Assembly: GCF_002872475.1 (NCBI RefSeq)
Contig: NZ_CP025682.1
Location: 806,001-870,000 of the forward strand
Direction: 5' to 3'
Length of the DNA stretch: 64,000 nucleotides
Source of the DNA: Pseudazoarcus pumilus
Lineage (GTDB): Bacteria; Pseudomonadota; Gammaproteobacteria; Burkholderiales; Rhodocyclaceae
The first letter of the stretch is position 1; every line of letters starts with the position of its first letter. Of this stretch, positions 1 through 7,576 are shown one piece after another. Under the pieces are notes generated by a model. The model saw only the letters and a list, made by a program, of their open reading frames with translations. It was not told where the DNA came from and made no database searches. A program made the position numbers and the translations under genes.

Positions 1-725
1 TCCTCCAGTACCGAAGTTCGGCCCAGGTGCCGGATCAGGTACTCGCGCCCGTTCAGTTCCAGGAAACCGCCCGAGGTATTTGCCGCGAAGCCCTGCAGCG
101 CGTTGGCCAGATCCTCCTGGGTGATGCCCAGATCACGCATGCGCGCGGTGTCGGGCTGCACCTGGAACTGGCGTACCTCGCCGCCAATGGGAATAACCTG
201 GGCCACGCCCGGAACCGACATCAGCCGCAGGCGCAGCACCCAGTCGGCGTACTCGCGCACATCCATCGGCGAGATGCGCTGCGGATCGATGGGAATCGCG
301 ATCTGCATGATCTCGCCCATGATCGAACTGATCGGCCCCATGTGCGCGACGATGCCCGGCGGCAGGGCCTGCTCCATGGAGCCGAGCCGTTCGGACACCA
401 TCTGGCGGGCGCGGTAGATTTCGGTGTCCCAGTCGAAGGTGACGTAGATGAATGACAGGCCCGCGCTGGACACAGAACGCACCGATTCCACGCCGGGCAG
501 GCCGTTCATGGCCGTCTCCAGCGGAAAGGTGATGAGCTGTTCGACTTCCTCGGCGGCCATGCCGCCGGCTTCGGTCATCAGCGTGACAGTGGGCTTGTTC
601 AGATCGGGGAAGACGTCCACCGGCGTCTGCGACAGCGTCAGCGCCCCCCAGGCCATCGCCGCCAGACTGGCGACGATGACCACCAGCCGGTTGGCGAGGC
701 TGGCATCGAGTAACCACTTGAACAT
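1..725 (-). CDS. Heavy-metal efflux RND pump (CusA/CzcA family), N-terminal part
   Basis: Inner-membrane proton-driven pump of a tripartite metal efflux complex. Only the first 241 codons are in the window; the gene runs off the left edge. The visible part begins MFKWLLDASL, followed by a first membrane helix (about residues 13-33) and the periplasmic porter-domain start with VDVFPDLNKP and FPLETAMNGLPGVE, both typical of the heavy-metal (HME) branch of RND pumps. The ATG at 725 has a strong GGGGAGG ribosome binding site that overlaps the end of the adaptor gene, 12 bases upstream, so the two are translated together. The metal (Cu/Ag versus Co/Zn/Cd) cannot be decided because the membrane segments carrying the proton/metal residues are missing. 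The CzcI-like gene nearby leans towards Co/Zn/Cd. Confidence 0.93.
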   Translation of the reverse strand, partial: MFKWLLDASLANRLVVIVASLAAMAWGALTLSQTPVDVFPDLNKPTVTLMTEAGGMAAEEVEQLITFPLETAMNGLPGVESVRSVSSAGLSFIYVTFDWDTEIYRARQMVSERLGSMEQALPPGIVAHMGPISSIMGEIMQIAIPIDPQRISPMDVREYADWVLRLRLMSVPGVAQVIPIGGEVRQFQVQPDTARMRDLGITQEDLANALQGFAANTSGGFLELNGREYLIRHLGRTSVLE

Positions 726-737
726 GTGCGCCTCCCC

Positions 738-1847
738 TCAGCGGATCTGGTTGACGAGGGCGGCGGCGCGCACCACCACGCGGTCGCCGTCGGTCAGCCC
801 GGACGTCACCGCGACATGGCCGCCGTCGAGCGGCTCGCTCAGCACCACGCGCGGCTCGAAGTGCTCGGGCGCGGTCTTGACCCACACGATGGTCTGATTC
901 GAGGGGTTCTTCATCAGCGCCGCGGCCGGCACGCGATGCCCGTCCACGGTGTCGGCCAGTTGCACCTGCACGCGCACGGTTTGCCCCAGCGCCAGCCCGT
1001 CCAGCGCCTCGCCGGTCGCAGCGAAGCGGATCGGCAGTGCCTGATCGCGCAGCGCGCTGGCCGTTCCGACGTGACGCAGTGCCAGCACGCGTCCGCCGAC
1101 CGCGAGGCTGCCGCCAGTGATGCGCGTGACGCGCTCGGGTTCATAAGCCAGCGCCTCGATGCGCAACCGCGTCGGGTCGACAATCTCGAACAGCGTCTCG
1201 CGCGCATCGACCACCTGACCGGCCACCGCGCGCGCCTCGGCGATCACGCCATCGACCGGCGCAGTAAGCGCCTCGCGCCCCTGCAGGCCGTCGCGCGTGG
1301 CGCGGATGCGTGTGTCCAGGCTCGCCAACGTTGCGGCGGCCTCGTCGATGTCCTTGCGTGGCACGCTGTCGGCCAGCTCGCGCAGGCGCTTCAGGCGGGC
1401 GCCGACGATGTCGCGCTCGGCGCGCAGTTCGGCCAGTTGCGCCTGCTGTCCGGCGCGTTCGATGGCGCCGGCCGCAGGCACCACCCAGGCCAGCACTTCG
1501 CCGCGTCGCACCGGCCGCCCCGGCTCCGGCAGGCCGTCCGGTCCGGCCTCGACGCGGCCGCCCTGCATGGGCTGCACCAGACCCCCGGCATTGGGGTCCA
1601 TTACCACACGGCCGTTCAGTTCCAGCGTGCGCGGCAGGGCTGCGCGCTCGACCGGCAGGGTGCGCACGCCGAGCTGGCGCTGCGCCGGCTTGGGCAGGAA
1701 GACGCTGCCGTCGGGTGCGCGGCGCGGGCCGTCGCCGGCCACCGGGGCGGCCTCCTCGCCATGGTCATGACCGGGGCCGCTCCACGCGGCGGGCATGGCC
1801 GTGCTCAGCGCAGCGAGCAGGCATAGTTGCAGGATGCGGGTCTTCAT
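738..1847 (-). CDS. Periplasmic adaptor of RND metal efflux (CusB/CzcB family)
   Basis: Membrane-fusion protein (369 aa) linking the RND pump to the outer membrane channel. It has a signal peptide (residues 1-22, ending before SGPGHDHGEEA), a His-rich mature N-terminus that probably binds metal, a barrel/lipoyl region (VVMDPNAGG, then LTAPVDGVIAEARAVAGQVV near residues 190-215) and a coiled-coil hairpin between. The start at 1847 is chosen because it follows a GGGAGG site and gives a proper signal peptide; a longer reading frame to 1934 would place an Arg-rich stretch before it. Its ATG overlaps the stop of the upstream gene by four bases (ATGA). Length is a little short compared with about 400 aa for CusB/CzcB, because the extra N-terminal domain is encoded by the separate upstream gene. 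Confidence 0.9.
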   Translation of the reverse strand: MKTRILQLCLLAALSTAMPAAWSGPGHDHGEEAAPVAGDGPRRAPDGSVFLPKPAQRQLGVRTLPVERAALPRTLELNGRVVMDPNAGGLVQPMQGGRVEAGPDGLPEPGRPVRRGEVLAWVVPAAGAIERAGQQAQLAELRAERDIVGARLKRLRELADSVPRKDIDEAAATLASLDTRIRATRDGLQGREALTAPVDGVIAEARAVAGQVVDARETLFEIVDPTRLRIEALAYEPERVTRITGGSLAVGGRVLALRHVGTASALRDQALPIRFAATGEALDGLALGQTVRVQVQLADTVDGHRVPAAALMKNPSNQTIVWVKTAPEHFEPRVVLSEPLDGGHVAVTSGLTDGDRVVVRAAALVNQIR

Positions 1848-2386
1848 GCGCGCACCTCCCGCCCGCGGCCACCACGCAGCAGCGCGGCCAGCAGCGCCAG
1901 CAGTGCGCCGCCGGCGATGGCCCACGGCAGCCACTGTTCGGCATGGTCGTGTTCATCCGTAGCGGCTTCGTCGGCGTGATGCACGTCCAGCGTACCAACC
2001 AGCACGTCGGCTGCATCGGCCGTGATCACGGTGGCGACCACGGCATATTCGCCCTCAGCCGGTTCGGCAGGCAGGTGCACGCCGAAGGTGCCGGGCGCGA
2101 CCGGCTCGACCGTCAGCGTGTCGGGGCCGAGCTCGAATTCGAGTTCGGCGTTCTCGACTGGCGCGTTGCTGTCGGCATGGTCGAGATAGAGGGTGAGCAG
2201 ATCGCCGTCGAGCACGCCGACCAGTTCGAACAGCTCACTGGTGGCGGCGAAACGTGGTGCGGCGGGGCCAGTGGCCTGCGGTGCGGCCTCCTCGCCATGA
2301 TCGTGGCCGGGGCCGGACAGGGCCGCCGGGGCATGCAGGCACAGGGCGAGCGCCACCATGCCGAGAGTAATGCGGTGTGTGGACAT
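1844..2386 (-). CDS. Small periplasmic His-rich protein with C-terminal membrane anchor, part of metal efflux operon
   Basis: A 180-aa protein with a signal peptide (about residues 1-24), a mature N-terminus SGPGHDHGEEAAP almost identical to that of the adaptor encoded next, a beta-rich middle region (FELVGVLDGDLLTLYLDHAD), a second His/Asp/Glu-rich stretch (DVHHADEAATDEHDHAEQ) and one membrane helix near the end (WLPWAIAGGALLALLAALL). It resembles the extra N-terminal domain that some CzcB-type adaptors carry fused. The start at 2386 is preferred over 2413 because it has a GAGGAA site and begins the signal peptide directly; the channel gene ends 24 bases upstream. Likely role, inferred: metal-sensing or metal-delivering partner of the efflux complex. 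No named family could be assigned with certainty. Confidence 0.75.
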   Translation of the reverse strand: MSTHRITLGMVALALCLHAPAALSGPGHDHGEEAAPQATGPAAPRFAATSELFELVGVLDGDLLTLYLDHADSNAPVENAELEFELGPDTLTVEPVAPGTFGVHLPAEPAEGEYAVVATVITADAADVLVGTLDVHHADEAATDEHDHAEQWLPWAIAGGALLALLAALLRGGRGREVRA

Positions 2387-2409
2387 CGGGATTCCTCGTG
2401 GGGTGCGCG

Positions 2410-3687
2410 TCACTGCGGCAACAGGCCGAGTGCCTGGCGCAGCGCGGAGATGGCTTCGGCTTCGTCGATGCGCGCGTGCGCCAGTGCGCGGCGCGCCTCG
2501 GAGGCCTCGAGTTCGACCAGCAGACGGTCGGGCAGCGAGGTCTCGCCGAGGCGGAAGGACTTGGCGATGGCGCGCAGCGTGTCCTCGGCCAGCGTCGCGC
2601 GGCGCTCGGCTGCCTCGCGGCGGGCCTCTGCGGCGAGCTGTGTTTCGCGCGCGGCGAGCAGATCGCTCTCCAGTCGCAGGCGCTCAAGCTGGGCGCGTTC
2701 CTCGTGTTCGATGGCTTCAGCCATTGCCATGCCGGCCTCGGAGCGGTGTTGCGCACCGCCACCGAAGGGGATGCGGATACCCACCGTCAGGGTCTGCTCG
2801 AAACGCGCGCCGGCCTCGCCGCGCTCGCGCGTAACCCCCAGCGTCAATTCCGGATTGGCGCGCGAACGCTTGCTGGCAAGTACCGCAGCACTGCGCGACA
2901 TCGCACTCTCATCGAGCAATGCGGCCAGCGCCGGATGGCTGTCGCCGATGGCCGGAGCCTCCTCAGGCAGCGGCTCGATGTGCAGTTGCTCAGCGTCGGG
3001 CAACGCAGCGTCGCGACCCACCAGCTGCTGCAGAGCCAAACGTGCGCGCGCGAATTTGGACCGGGCGCCGGCCAGCTCGCTCTGGGCATCGGCCAGTACG
3101 CCGCCGGCGCGATTGGCGTCGGTGAGCGCAAGCTGGCCTGCGCGCTGGCGTCGCGTCACGTCGCCGTGCAAGGCCCGCGCTGCGTCCAGACGCGTTTCCG
3201 CCAGATCGAGATCGACCGCGGCACGCTGCAACTCCCACCAGGCCTCGCGCAGCATCCCCGCGGTTTCCAGTTGGGCCATGCGTGCGCGGCTTGACACCGC
3301 GCCGAGTTGCGCATCGGCGCTGCGCTGCACGAGCGCGCGCTCACCCGGCAGCCACAGTGGGAAAGCCAGCCCCGCCTCGTACTCGCGCGCACCGTCGTTG
3401 CGGTTTAAGCGGTCGCTGCGCAGCGACACCTCGGCGGCGGGCGGTTCGGCGAACCAGCGCCGGGCGGCCTCGCGGCCGGCCTCGGCGGCGCTCATGCGCG
3501 TGCCCAGCGACAGCGCCTCGGGGCGACGCTGCCAGGCGGCCTCGAACAGGGTCGCCAGACTGCTCGGGCGGGCTTGCGCGGTGGATGGGACAGCGGTCGC
3601 GTCCTGCGCGACGGCCGGGGTGAAGTACAGCGCGCCGATCAGCGCGCACAGCAGCGGCATGGGCCGCAGTCGTTCGATGGGGTGCAT
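2410..3687 (-). CDS. Outer membrane channel of metal efflux complex (TolC/CzcC family)
   Basis: A 425-aa outer membrane factor, first gene of the efflux operon. Signal peptide at residues 1-28 (cleavage near AVAQD). Two TolC-type repeats rich in long amphipathic helices follow, with the beta-strand motif ANPELTLGVTRERGE and GIRIPFGGGAQHRSE in the second half, typical of CzcC. It lacks a lipobox Cys, so it is probably not lipid-anchored. The ATG at 3687 is preceded by CGGAGA. The four operon genes are spaced or overlapped within 25 bases (channel, His-rich protein, adaptor, pump), so the complex is made from one message. Substrate is not decided by this subunit. Confidence 0.9.
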   Translation of the reverse strand: MHPIERLRPMPLLCALIGALYFTPAVAQDATAVPSTAQARPSSLATLFEAAWQRRPEALSLGTRMSAAEAGREAARRWFAEPPAAEVSLRSDRLNRNDGAREYEAGLAFPLWLPGERALVQRSADAQLGAVSSRARMAQLETAGMLREAWWELQRAAVDLDLAETRLDAARALHGDVTRRQRAGQLALTDANRAGGVLADAQSELAGARSKFARARLALQQLVGRDAALPDAEQLHIEPLPEEAPAIGDSHPALAALLDESAMSRSAAVLASKRSRANPELTLGVTRERGEAGARFEQTLTVGIRIPFGGGAQHRSEAGMAMAEAIEHEERAQLERLRLESDLLAARETQLAAEARREAAERRATLAEDTLRAIAKSFRLGETSLPDRLLVELEASEARRALAHARIDEAEAISALRQALGLLPQ

Positions 3688-3795
3688 CCGATTCTCCGTT
3701 GGGGTGGGGGAATCGGCGAGGCACGACGGTGGCGCACGGGGCGGCGCGCCGGAATCAGCGCGGACGTTGCGAACCGGAGGTGTCAGGCCTCGCCG

Positions 3796-4152
3796 TCAGG
3801 CGGCGAGGCCGGCCCATTTGGGCCTTTCGATGCGGGTGGGCGGTGCGGTGGCGATGGGCGGGTGCGTTTGGGCCGGCAGCAAGCCGATACTCGCGGGCAG
3901 GCTGAGCGTGGATGCGACGGCGGCCAGCGTCTTGGCGTGCAGTTTGCACGTGGCGCAGTCCGGGTGCTTGGCGGTGGGTGATTGCGGCTCGTCGTGAGAG
4001 GCGTCGCTATGCGAGTCGGCGTGATGCCCGAAATGCCATGCGTCGGAACCCTGCTCATGCTCGCAATAGCTGCCCGCCGACGCCCAGAGGGACTGGAGCG
4101 GCAGCAGCGCGATCAGAAGGACAACAACCCATCGGAGCATGGCGCGGATCAT
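3796..4152 (-). CDS. czcI: CzcI-like periplasmic metal-associated protein
   Basis: A 118-aa exported protein. After the signal peptide (residues 5-25, ALLPLQSLWASA) come YCEHE, a His-rich stretch HFGHHADSHSDASHDE and a Cys pair CATCKLH, the arrangement seen in CzcI of Cupriavidus-type Co/Zn/Cd resistance operons. CzcI is reported to modulate expression or activity of the czc system; its exact role is unclear. It lies 108 bases upstream of the channel gene in the same direction. Start: ATG at 4152 or at 4140 (MLRWVVV); neither has a convincing ribosome binding site. The C-terminal 40 residues (Pro/Ala-rich) are not conserved-looking. Confidence 0.72.
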   Translation of the reverse strand: MIRAMLRWVVVLLIALLPLQSLWASAGSYCEHEQGSDAWHFGHHADSHSDASHDEPQSPTAKHPDCATCKLHAKTLAAVASTLSLPASIGLLPAQTHPPIATAPPTRIERPKWAGLAA

Positions 4153-4387
4153 AGCAAGCGCGTCCAGGCAACAACAACCGCGCGGCGCCAAGGGTTACCG
4201 ACGCATGCTGGTTTGCGCACACCGCCCCGGTGAAGCACAAGAACGCGATGGCATGCGGGCCGCAGTATCCCCAGGGGAATCGCCGCCGTGGGTGCCGCAC
4301 TTTAAGAGTCGCTTGATCCTGGGCGGCAGTAATCGCCTCCACCTTGTTCGGCGACGAGTGCCTGAAGCTTCGCGACGCCCCTTCCCT
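4153..4387. other. Intergenic stretch without recognisable gene
   Basis: About 235 bases between the CzcI-like gene and the ZIP remnant. Reading frames exist on both strands, but their predicted proteins have no recognisable family or codon pattern. It probably holds the promoter of the CzcI-like gene and degraded 5' sequence of the ZIP permease. Confidence 0.4.
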
Positions 4388-4735
4388 GCATCTTTGGCAC
4401 ACATCGGCGCCTCGTCGCCGCTGATCATGCAGCGCGCAGGGGACCACGCCGAGCCCTTGCAGCGCGCGCGGCTGCAGGACTTCATCAGCGGGAGCTTCGC
4501 CGCGCGTCACGGGGCACGTGCATCACGTCATGCCCGAACTGCTGGCGTTGGCCGGCTGGGCCTGGCTGGTTGAACACACCGAGCTGCTCGGCGGCATTAT
4601 GCTGTTCGCCGCCGGTGCCACCCTGTATCTGGTGTTCCAGGACAGCGCGCCACAGGCGCGCATGCGCCGGCACTGGGCGCCGCCCCGCTGTGCGCCGTGG
4701 CCGGCTTTGCGCTGGGCATGGCGCTGGCGGGTTGA
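4388..4735 (+). pseudogene. Remnant of a ZIP-family metal permease, frameshifted
   Basis: Three frame-switching segments, read in order, spell the C-terminal part of a ZIP (ZupT-like) divalent-metal transporter: ASLAHIGASSPLIMQRAGDH and RLQDFISGSF in one frame; HHVMPELLALAGWAWL, LLGGIMLFAAGATLYLVFQD and ARMRRHWAPP in the next; and LCAVAGFALGMALAG followed by a TGA at 4733-4735 in the first frame again. Frameshifts lie near 4505-4515 and 4681-4688, and the N-terminal half is absent. So this gene is not functional. The family assignment is by recognition of the HHVMPE and GATLYLVFQD-type motifs. Its position inside the metal island suggests it was once a resistance or uptake partner of the efflux system. 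Confidence 0.7.
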
Positions 4736-4755
4736 ACCGCCGTCCGCCGTGTCCG

Positions 4756-5073
4756 TCAGTCATGTTTTTCGCGCTTGACTTCGGTCTTGAGGATTTCGCC
4801 GCTGACCGGGTGCACGTCGAGCTCGACGCGGCGCCCGTCCGGGTCGGTAGCCTTGACTTCGTAGCCGTCGGACTCGCGTTCGACTTCCTCGAAGTTGCGG
4901 TAGCCGGCCGCTTCCAGGCGTTGCAGCACGTCCTGGATGGACAGCCATTCGCTGCTTTGCGAGGCGGTTGCCGAACGGTCGGAGGCGATGGCGTGGGAGC
5001 CGGCAAACAATGCGCCGCCGGTGGCAAGCGTGGCGGTCAGCAGCAGGGTGGAGAGGATTCCGGTCTTGGTCAT
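4756..5073 (-). CDS. PepSY-domain periplasmic protein
   Basis: A 105-aa exported protein: signal peptide (residues 1-30), then one PepSY domain with IQDVLQRLEAAGYRNFEEVE and the closing DVHPVSGEILKTEV strand. PepSY proteins often sit beside OmpR-type two-component genes and are thought to tune sensors or proteases in the cell envelope. It is transcribed away from the second PepSY gene and the regulator genes, and shares with them the intergenic region that holds the four-half-site operator, so the same regulator probably controls it. Confidence 0.85.
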   Translation of the reverse strand: MTKTGILSTLLLTATLATGGALFAGSHAIASDRSATASQSSEWLSIQDVLQRLEAAGYRNFEEVERESDGYEVKATDPDGRRVELDVHPVSGEILKTEVKREKHD

Positions 5074-5141
5074 GATGCGTACTCCTGAAGTGATTGCGAT
5101 CCGCCGTGTGCGAACCGTGAGTCCATTGTCGGCAGGCTCGC

Positions 5142-5197
5142 CTGAACGGCCGCTGAACCCGCCGTTCAGCCTGCGTTCAGGTGCGCGGCGCTATAAA
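5142..5197 (+). promoter_or_regulatory. Four half-sites on 11-bp phasing plus promoter for the PepSY/two-component operon
   Basis: CTGAAC occurs at 5142 and 5153, and its complement GTTCAG at 5164 and 5175. All four start exactly 11 bases apart, one helical turn each. OmpR-family regulators bind tandem half-sites spaced by about 11 bp, so this looks like the operator of the response regulator encoded downstream. A TATAAA sequence at 5192-5197 could serve as the -10 element, with the GTTCAG pair covering the -35 area, as in activator-dependent promoters. Assignment to this regulator is inferred from position. Confidence 0.6.
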
Positions 5198-5217
5198 CGC
5201 GCGGCAGGAGGTGCGAA

Positions 5218-5538
5218 ATGAAGAACATCGCAGTGCGCATTGCCGGCCTGACCGCCCTGTGCCTGATGCTGGCCGGGCCGGTGCTGGCCGACGACAAGGA
5301 TCACGAGCGCGCGCGGCGCGCGCTGGAAGCCGGCGAGGTGTTGCCGCTGGGCGAGGTGCTGGCGCGCATCGCGCGCGAGATGCCGGGCGACGTGCTGGAA
5401 GTCGAACTCGAGCGCGACGACGGGCGCTGGATCTACGAGATCAAGCTGCTGCGTGCCGACGGCGCGTTGCTGGAGGTGGAGGTCGACGCCGCCACAGCCG
5501 GCGTGATCGAGGTCGAACACGAGAAGCGGGGCCGCTGA
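5218..5538 (+). CDS. PepSY-domain periplasmic protein, first gene of two-component operon
   Basis: A 106-aa protein with a signal peptide (residues 1-24, cut near VLADDKD) and a single PepSY domain (GEVLARIAREMPGDVLEVEL and the DAATAGVIEVE closing strand). It has an excellent ribosome binding site (AGGAGG, 8 bases before the ATG). Its TGA overlaps the regulator's ATG (TGATG), so it is translationally coupled to the two-component system. Likely role, inferred: envelope partner that modulates the sensor kinase. It is only distantly similar to the divergent PepSY gene, so the two are not a recent duplication. Confidence 0.87.
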   Translation: MKNIAVRIAGLTALCLMLAGPVLADDKDHERARRALEAGEVLPLGEVLARIAREMPGDVLEVELERDDGRWIYEIKLLRADGALLEVEVDAATAGVIEVEHEKRGR

Positions 5539-6200
5539 TGCGCGTGCTGGTGGTCGAGGACGAGACGGCGCTGGCCGAGCAACTGCGCGAGGCCCTCGCG
5601 GCGGCGGGCTATGCCGTGGATCACGCTGACAACGGCGTCGATGGCCAGTATCTGGGGGAGGTCGAGAACTACGATGCGGTGGTGCTCGATCTGGGCCTGC
5701 CGCGCATGGACGGACTGACGGTGCTGCGCCAGTGGCGCGCGGCCGGGCGCGACATGCCAGTGCTGATCCTGACCGCGCGCGACAGCTGGCACGAGAAGGT
5801 CGGCGGCATCGACGCCGGCGGCGACGATTACCTGACTAAACCCTTCCACATGCAGGAACTGCTTGCCCGCATCCGCGCGCTGATCCGGCGTGCCTCGGGC
5901 CGGGCCAGCGCCATCCTCGAAAGCGGGCCGCTGCGGCTCGACACCGCGCGCGGCGAACTGACGGTTTCCGGACAGCCGGTGACACTGACCAGCCACGAGT
6001 TCCGCCTGCTCGCCTATCTGATGCACCACCCCGGGCGCATCGTCTCGCGCGGCGAACTCACCGAGCACCTCTACGCGCAGGACCACGAGCGCGACTCCAA
6101 CACCATCGAGGTGTTCGTCGCGCGACTGCGCAAGAAGCTGCCGCCGGAGCTGATCGAAACCGTGCGCGGGCTCGGCTACCGCCTCGTGGACGCGGTATGA
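5538..6200 (+). CDS. OmpR/PhoP-family response regulator
   Basis: A 220-aa regulator. Receiver domain: acidic residues in VVEDE, phosphorylation site Asp51 in VVLDLGLP, Thr in LTARD and Lys in LTKPF. The C-terminal winged-helix domain runs from about residue 125, with LTSHEFRLLAYLMHH and the closing ETVRGLGYRLVD hairpin. It is closest in style to the PhoP/QseB branch. Translation is coupled on both sides: the start overlaps the PepSY stop and the stop overlaps the kinase start (ATGA). It probably controls its own operon through the 11-bp phased half-sites upstream and perhaps the metal genes nearby; no similar box was found in front of the efflux operon. Confidence 0.93.
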   Translation: MRVLVVEDETALAEQLREALAAAGYAVDHADNGVDGQYLGEVENYDAVVLDLGLPRMDGLTVLRQWRAAGRDMPVLILTARDSWHEKVGGIDAGGDDYLTKPFHMQELLARIRALIRRASGRASAILESGPLRLDTARGELTVSGQPVTLTSHEFRLLAYLMHHPGRIVSRGELTEHLYAQDHERDSNTIEVFVARLRKKLPPELIETVRGLGYRLVDAV

Positions 6201-7573
6201 ACCCGACCACGCACGCCCCGCGGCGCTGGCGCAACTCGCTCGGGCTGCGCCTGGTGGCCGGCACGCTGTGCTGGGTCGCGGTGGCGCTGGTGGTGGCCGG
6301 CTGGGGACTGTCAGCGCTGTTTGCCGAGCACGTCACGCGGCAGTTCCGCGCCGAACTCGGCACTTATCTGGACCAGCTCGCCGCCGCCATCGAATTCGAT
6401 GCCGACGGTGCGCCGCAATTGCGCGCGCCGCTGGGCGACCCGCGCATGGCACGGCCGTATTCAGGCCTGTACTGGCAGGTGGACCGCGTCGCGCCCGAGG
6501 CCAATGAGGGGGTGCTGCGCTCGCGCTCGCTGTGGGACGGCGTGCTCGCCATGCCGGCGGAGACCGCGACCGACGGACAGCGCCGCCTGCATCACGTGCG
6601 CGGCCCGGACGGCGCCGACGTGCTGCTGCTCGAACAGATCCTGCGGCTCGATGAGCTCACGCTGCGCGTCGGCGTGGCCGGCAACGAGGCACTGGTTAGT
6701 GAACCGATGGCGCGCTTCAATGGGCTGCTCGCACTCGCGCTGCTGATTCTCGGCCTTGGCCTGGTGAGCGCGAGCGTGGTGCAGTTGCGCATTGCGCTGC
6801 GTCCCTTGCGCCGCGTGCGCGACGAGCTCGGGCAGGTACGTGACGGTAGTGTGTCGCGCCTCGCCGGCTATTACCCCGACGAGTTGCAGCCGCTGGTGAA
6901 TGAGTTCAACGATGTGCTCGCGCAGAACTCGGCAGTCGTGGCCCGCGCGCGCACTCAGGCGGGCAATCTCGCCCATGCATTGAAGACGCCGCTCACCATC
7001 CTCGCCAACGCCGCGCGCGAGGGTGACGGCGCGCTGGCGCGCAGCGTGGCCGAGCAGACGCAGGTCGCGCAGCGCCACATCGAACGCCATCTCGCCCATG
7101 CCCGCGCAGCCGCGCGCGCCGGCGCAGCGGGTCAGCGCGTGCCGCTGCAGCGGGTGCTGGAAGGTTTGCTGCGCGTGATGCGTCGCCTGCACGCCGAGCG
7201 CGACCTGACACTGGAGTTGGAAGATTGCCCGGCAGCCGCGGTGTTTCGCGGTGACGAGCAGGATTTGCAGGAGATGCTCGGCAACCTGCTCGACAACGCC
7301 TGCAAGTGGGCCGCCCGGCGAGTGATCGTGAGCGCAGGTATCGTGGATCAGGCCTTGATCGTGACGGTCGAGGACGATGGCCGCGGAATCCCGGAGCATG
7401 AGCAAGAGGCGATGCTGCAGCGCGGCGTGCGTGCCGACGAGCGCACGCCCGGCTCGGGCCTAGGACTTTCCATCGCGCTGGAACTGGCGGAGCTCTATGG
7501 AGGCGGACTCACCCTTGACACATCCCCTCTGGGCGGACTGCAGGCGAGCTTGCGTCTGCCCGCGACCTCCTAG
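6197..7573 (+). CDS. Sensor histidine kinase partner (PhoQ/QseC type)
   Basis: A 458-aa membrane kinase: membrane helices at about 17-42 and 175-198 enclosing a periplasmic sensor of about 130 residues, a HAMP segment, phosphoacceptor His260 in NLAHALKTPL, N-box NLLDN (363-367), G1 box DDGRGIP (393-398) and G2 box GSGLGLS. The ALKTPLT wording is typical of PhoQ-like kinases. The periplasmic domain has no Cys or His cluster that would identify a metal ligand, so the signal is unknown; the position in a metal island suggests metal or envelope stress. It ends three bases before the convergent ATPase gene. Confidence 0.93.
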   Translation: MNPTTHAPRRWRNSLGLRLVAGTLCWVAVALVVAGWGLSALFAEHVTRQFRAELGTYLDQLAAAIEFDADGAPQLRAPLGDPRMARPYSGLYWQVDRVAPEANEGVLRSRSLWDGVLAMPAETATDGQRRLHHVRGPDGADVLLLEQILRLDELTLRVGVAGNEALVSEPMARFNGLLALALLILGLGLVSASVVQLRIALRPLRRVRDELGQVRDGSVSRLAGYYPDELQPLVNEFNDVLAQNSAVVARARTQAGNLAHALKTPLTILANAAREGDGALARSVAEQTQVAQRHIERHLAHARAAARAGAAGQRVPLQRVLEGLLRVMRRLHAERDLTLELEDCPAAAVFRGDEQDLQEMLGNLLDNACKWAARRVIVSAGIVDQALIVTVEDDGRGIPEHEQEAMLQRGVRADERTPGSGLGLSIALELAELYGGGLTLDTSPLGGLQASLRLPATS

Positions 7574-7576
7574 TGG

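Noticed and set aside
1310-3997. Very long rightward open frame (about 895 codons)
   Set aside because: It lies antisense to the adaptor, His-rich and channel genes, is Arg/Ala/Pro-rich without motifs, and results from high GC at third codon positions.
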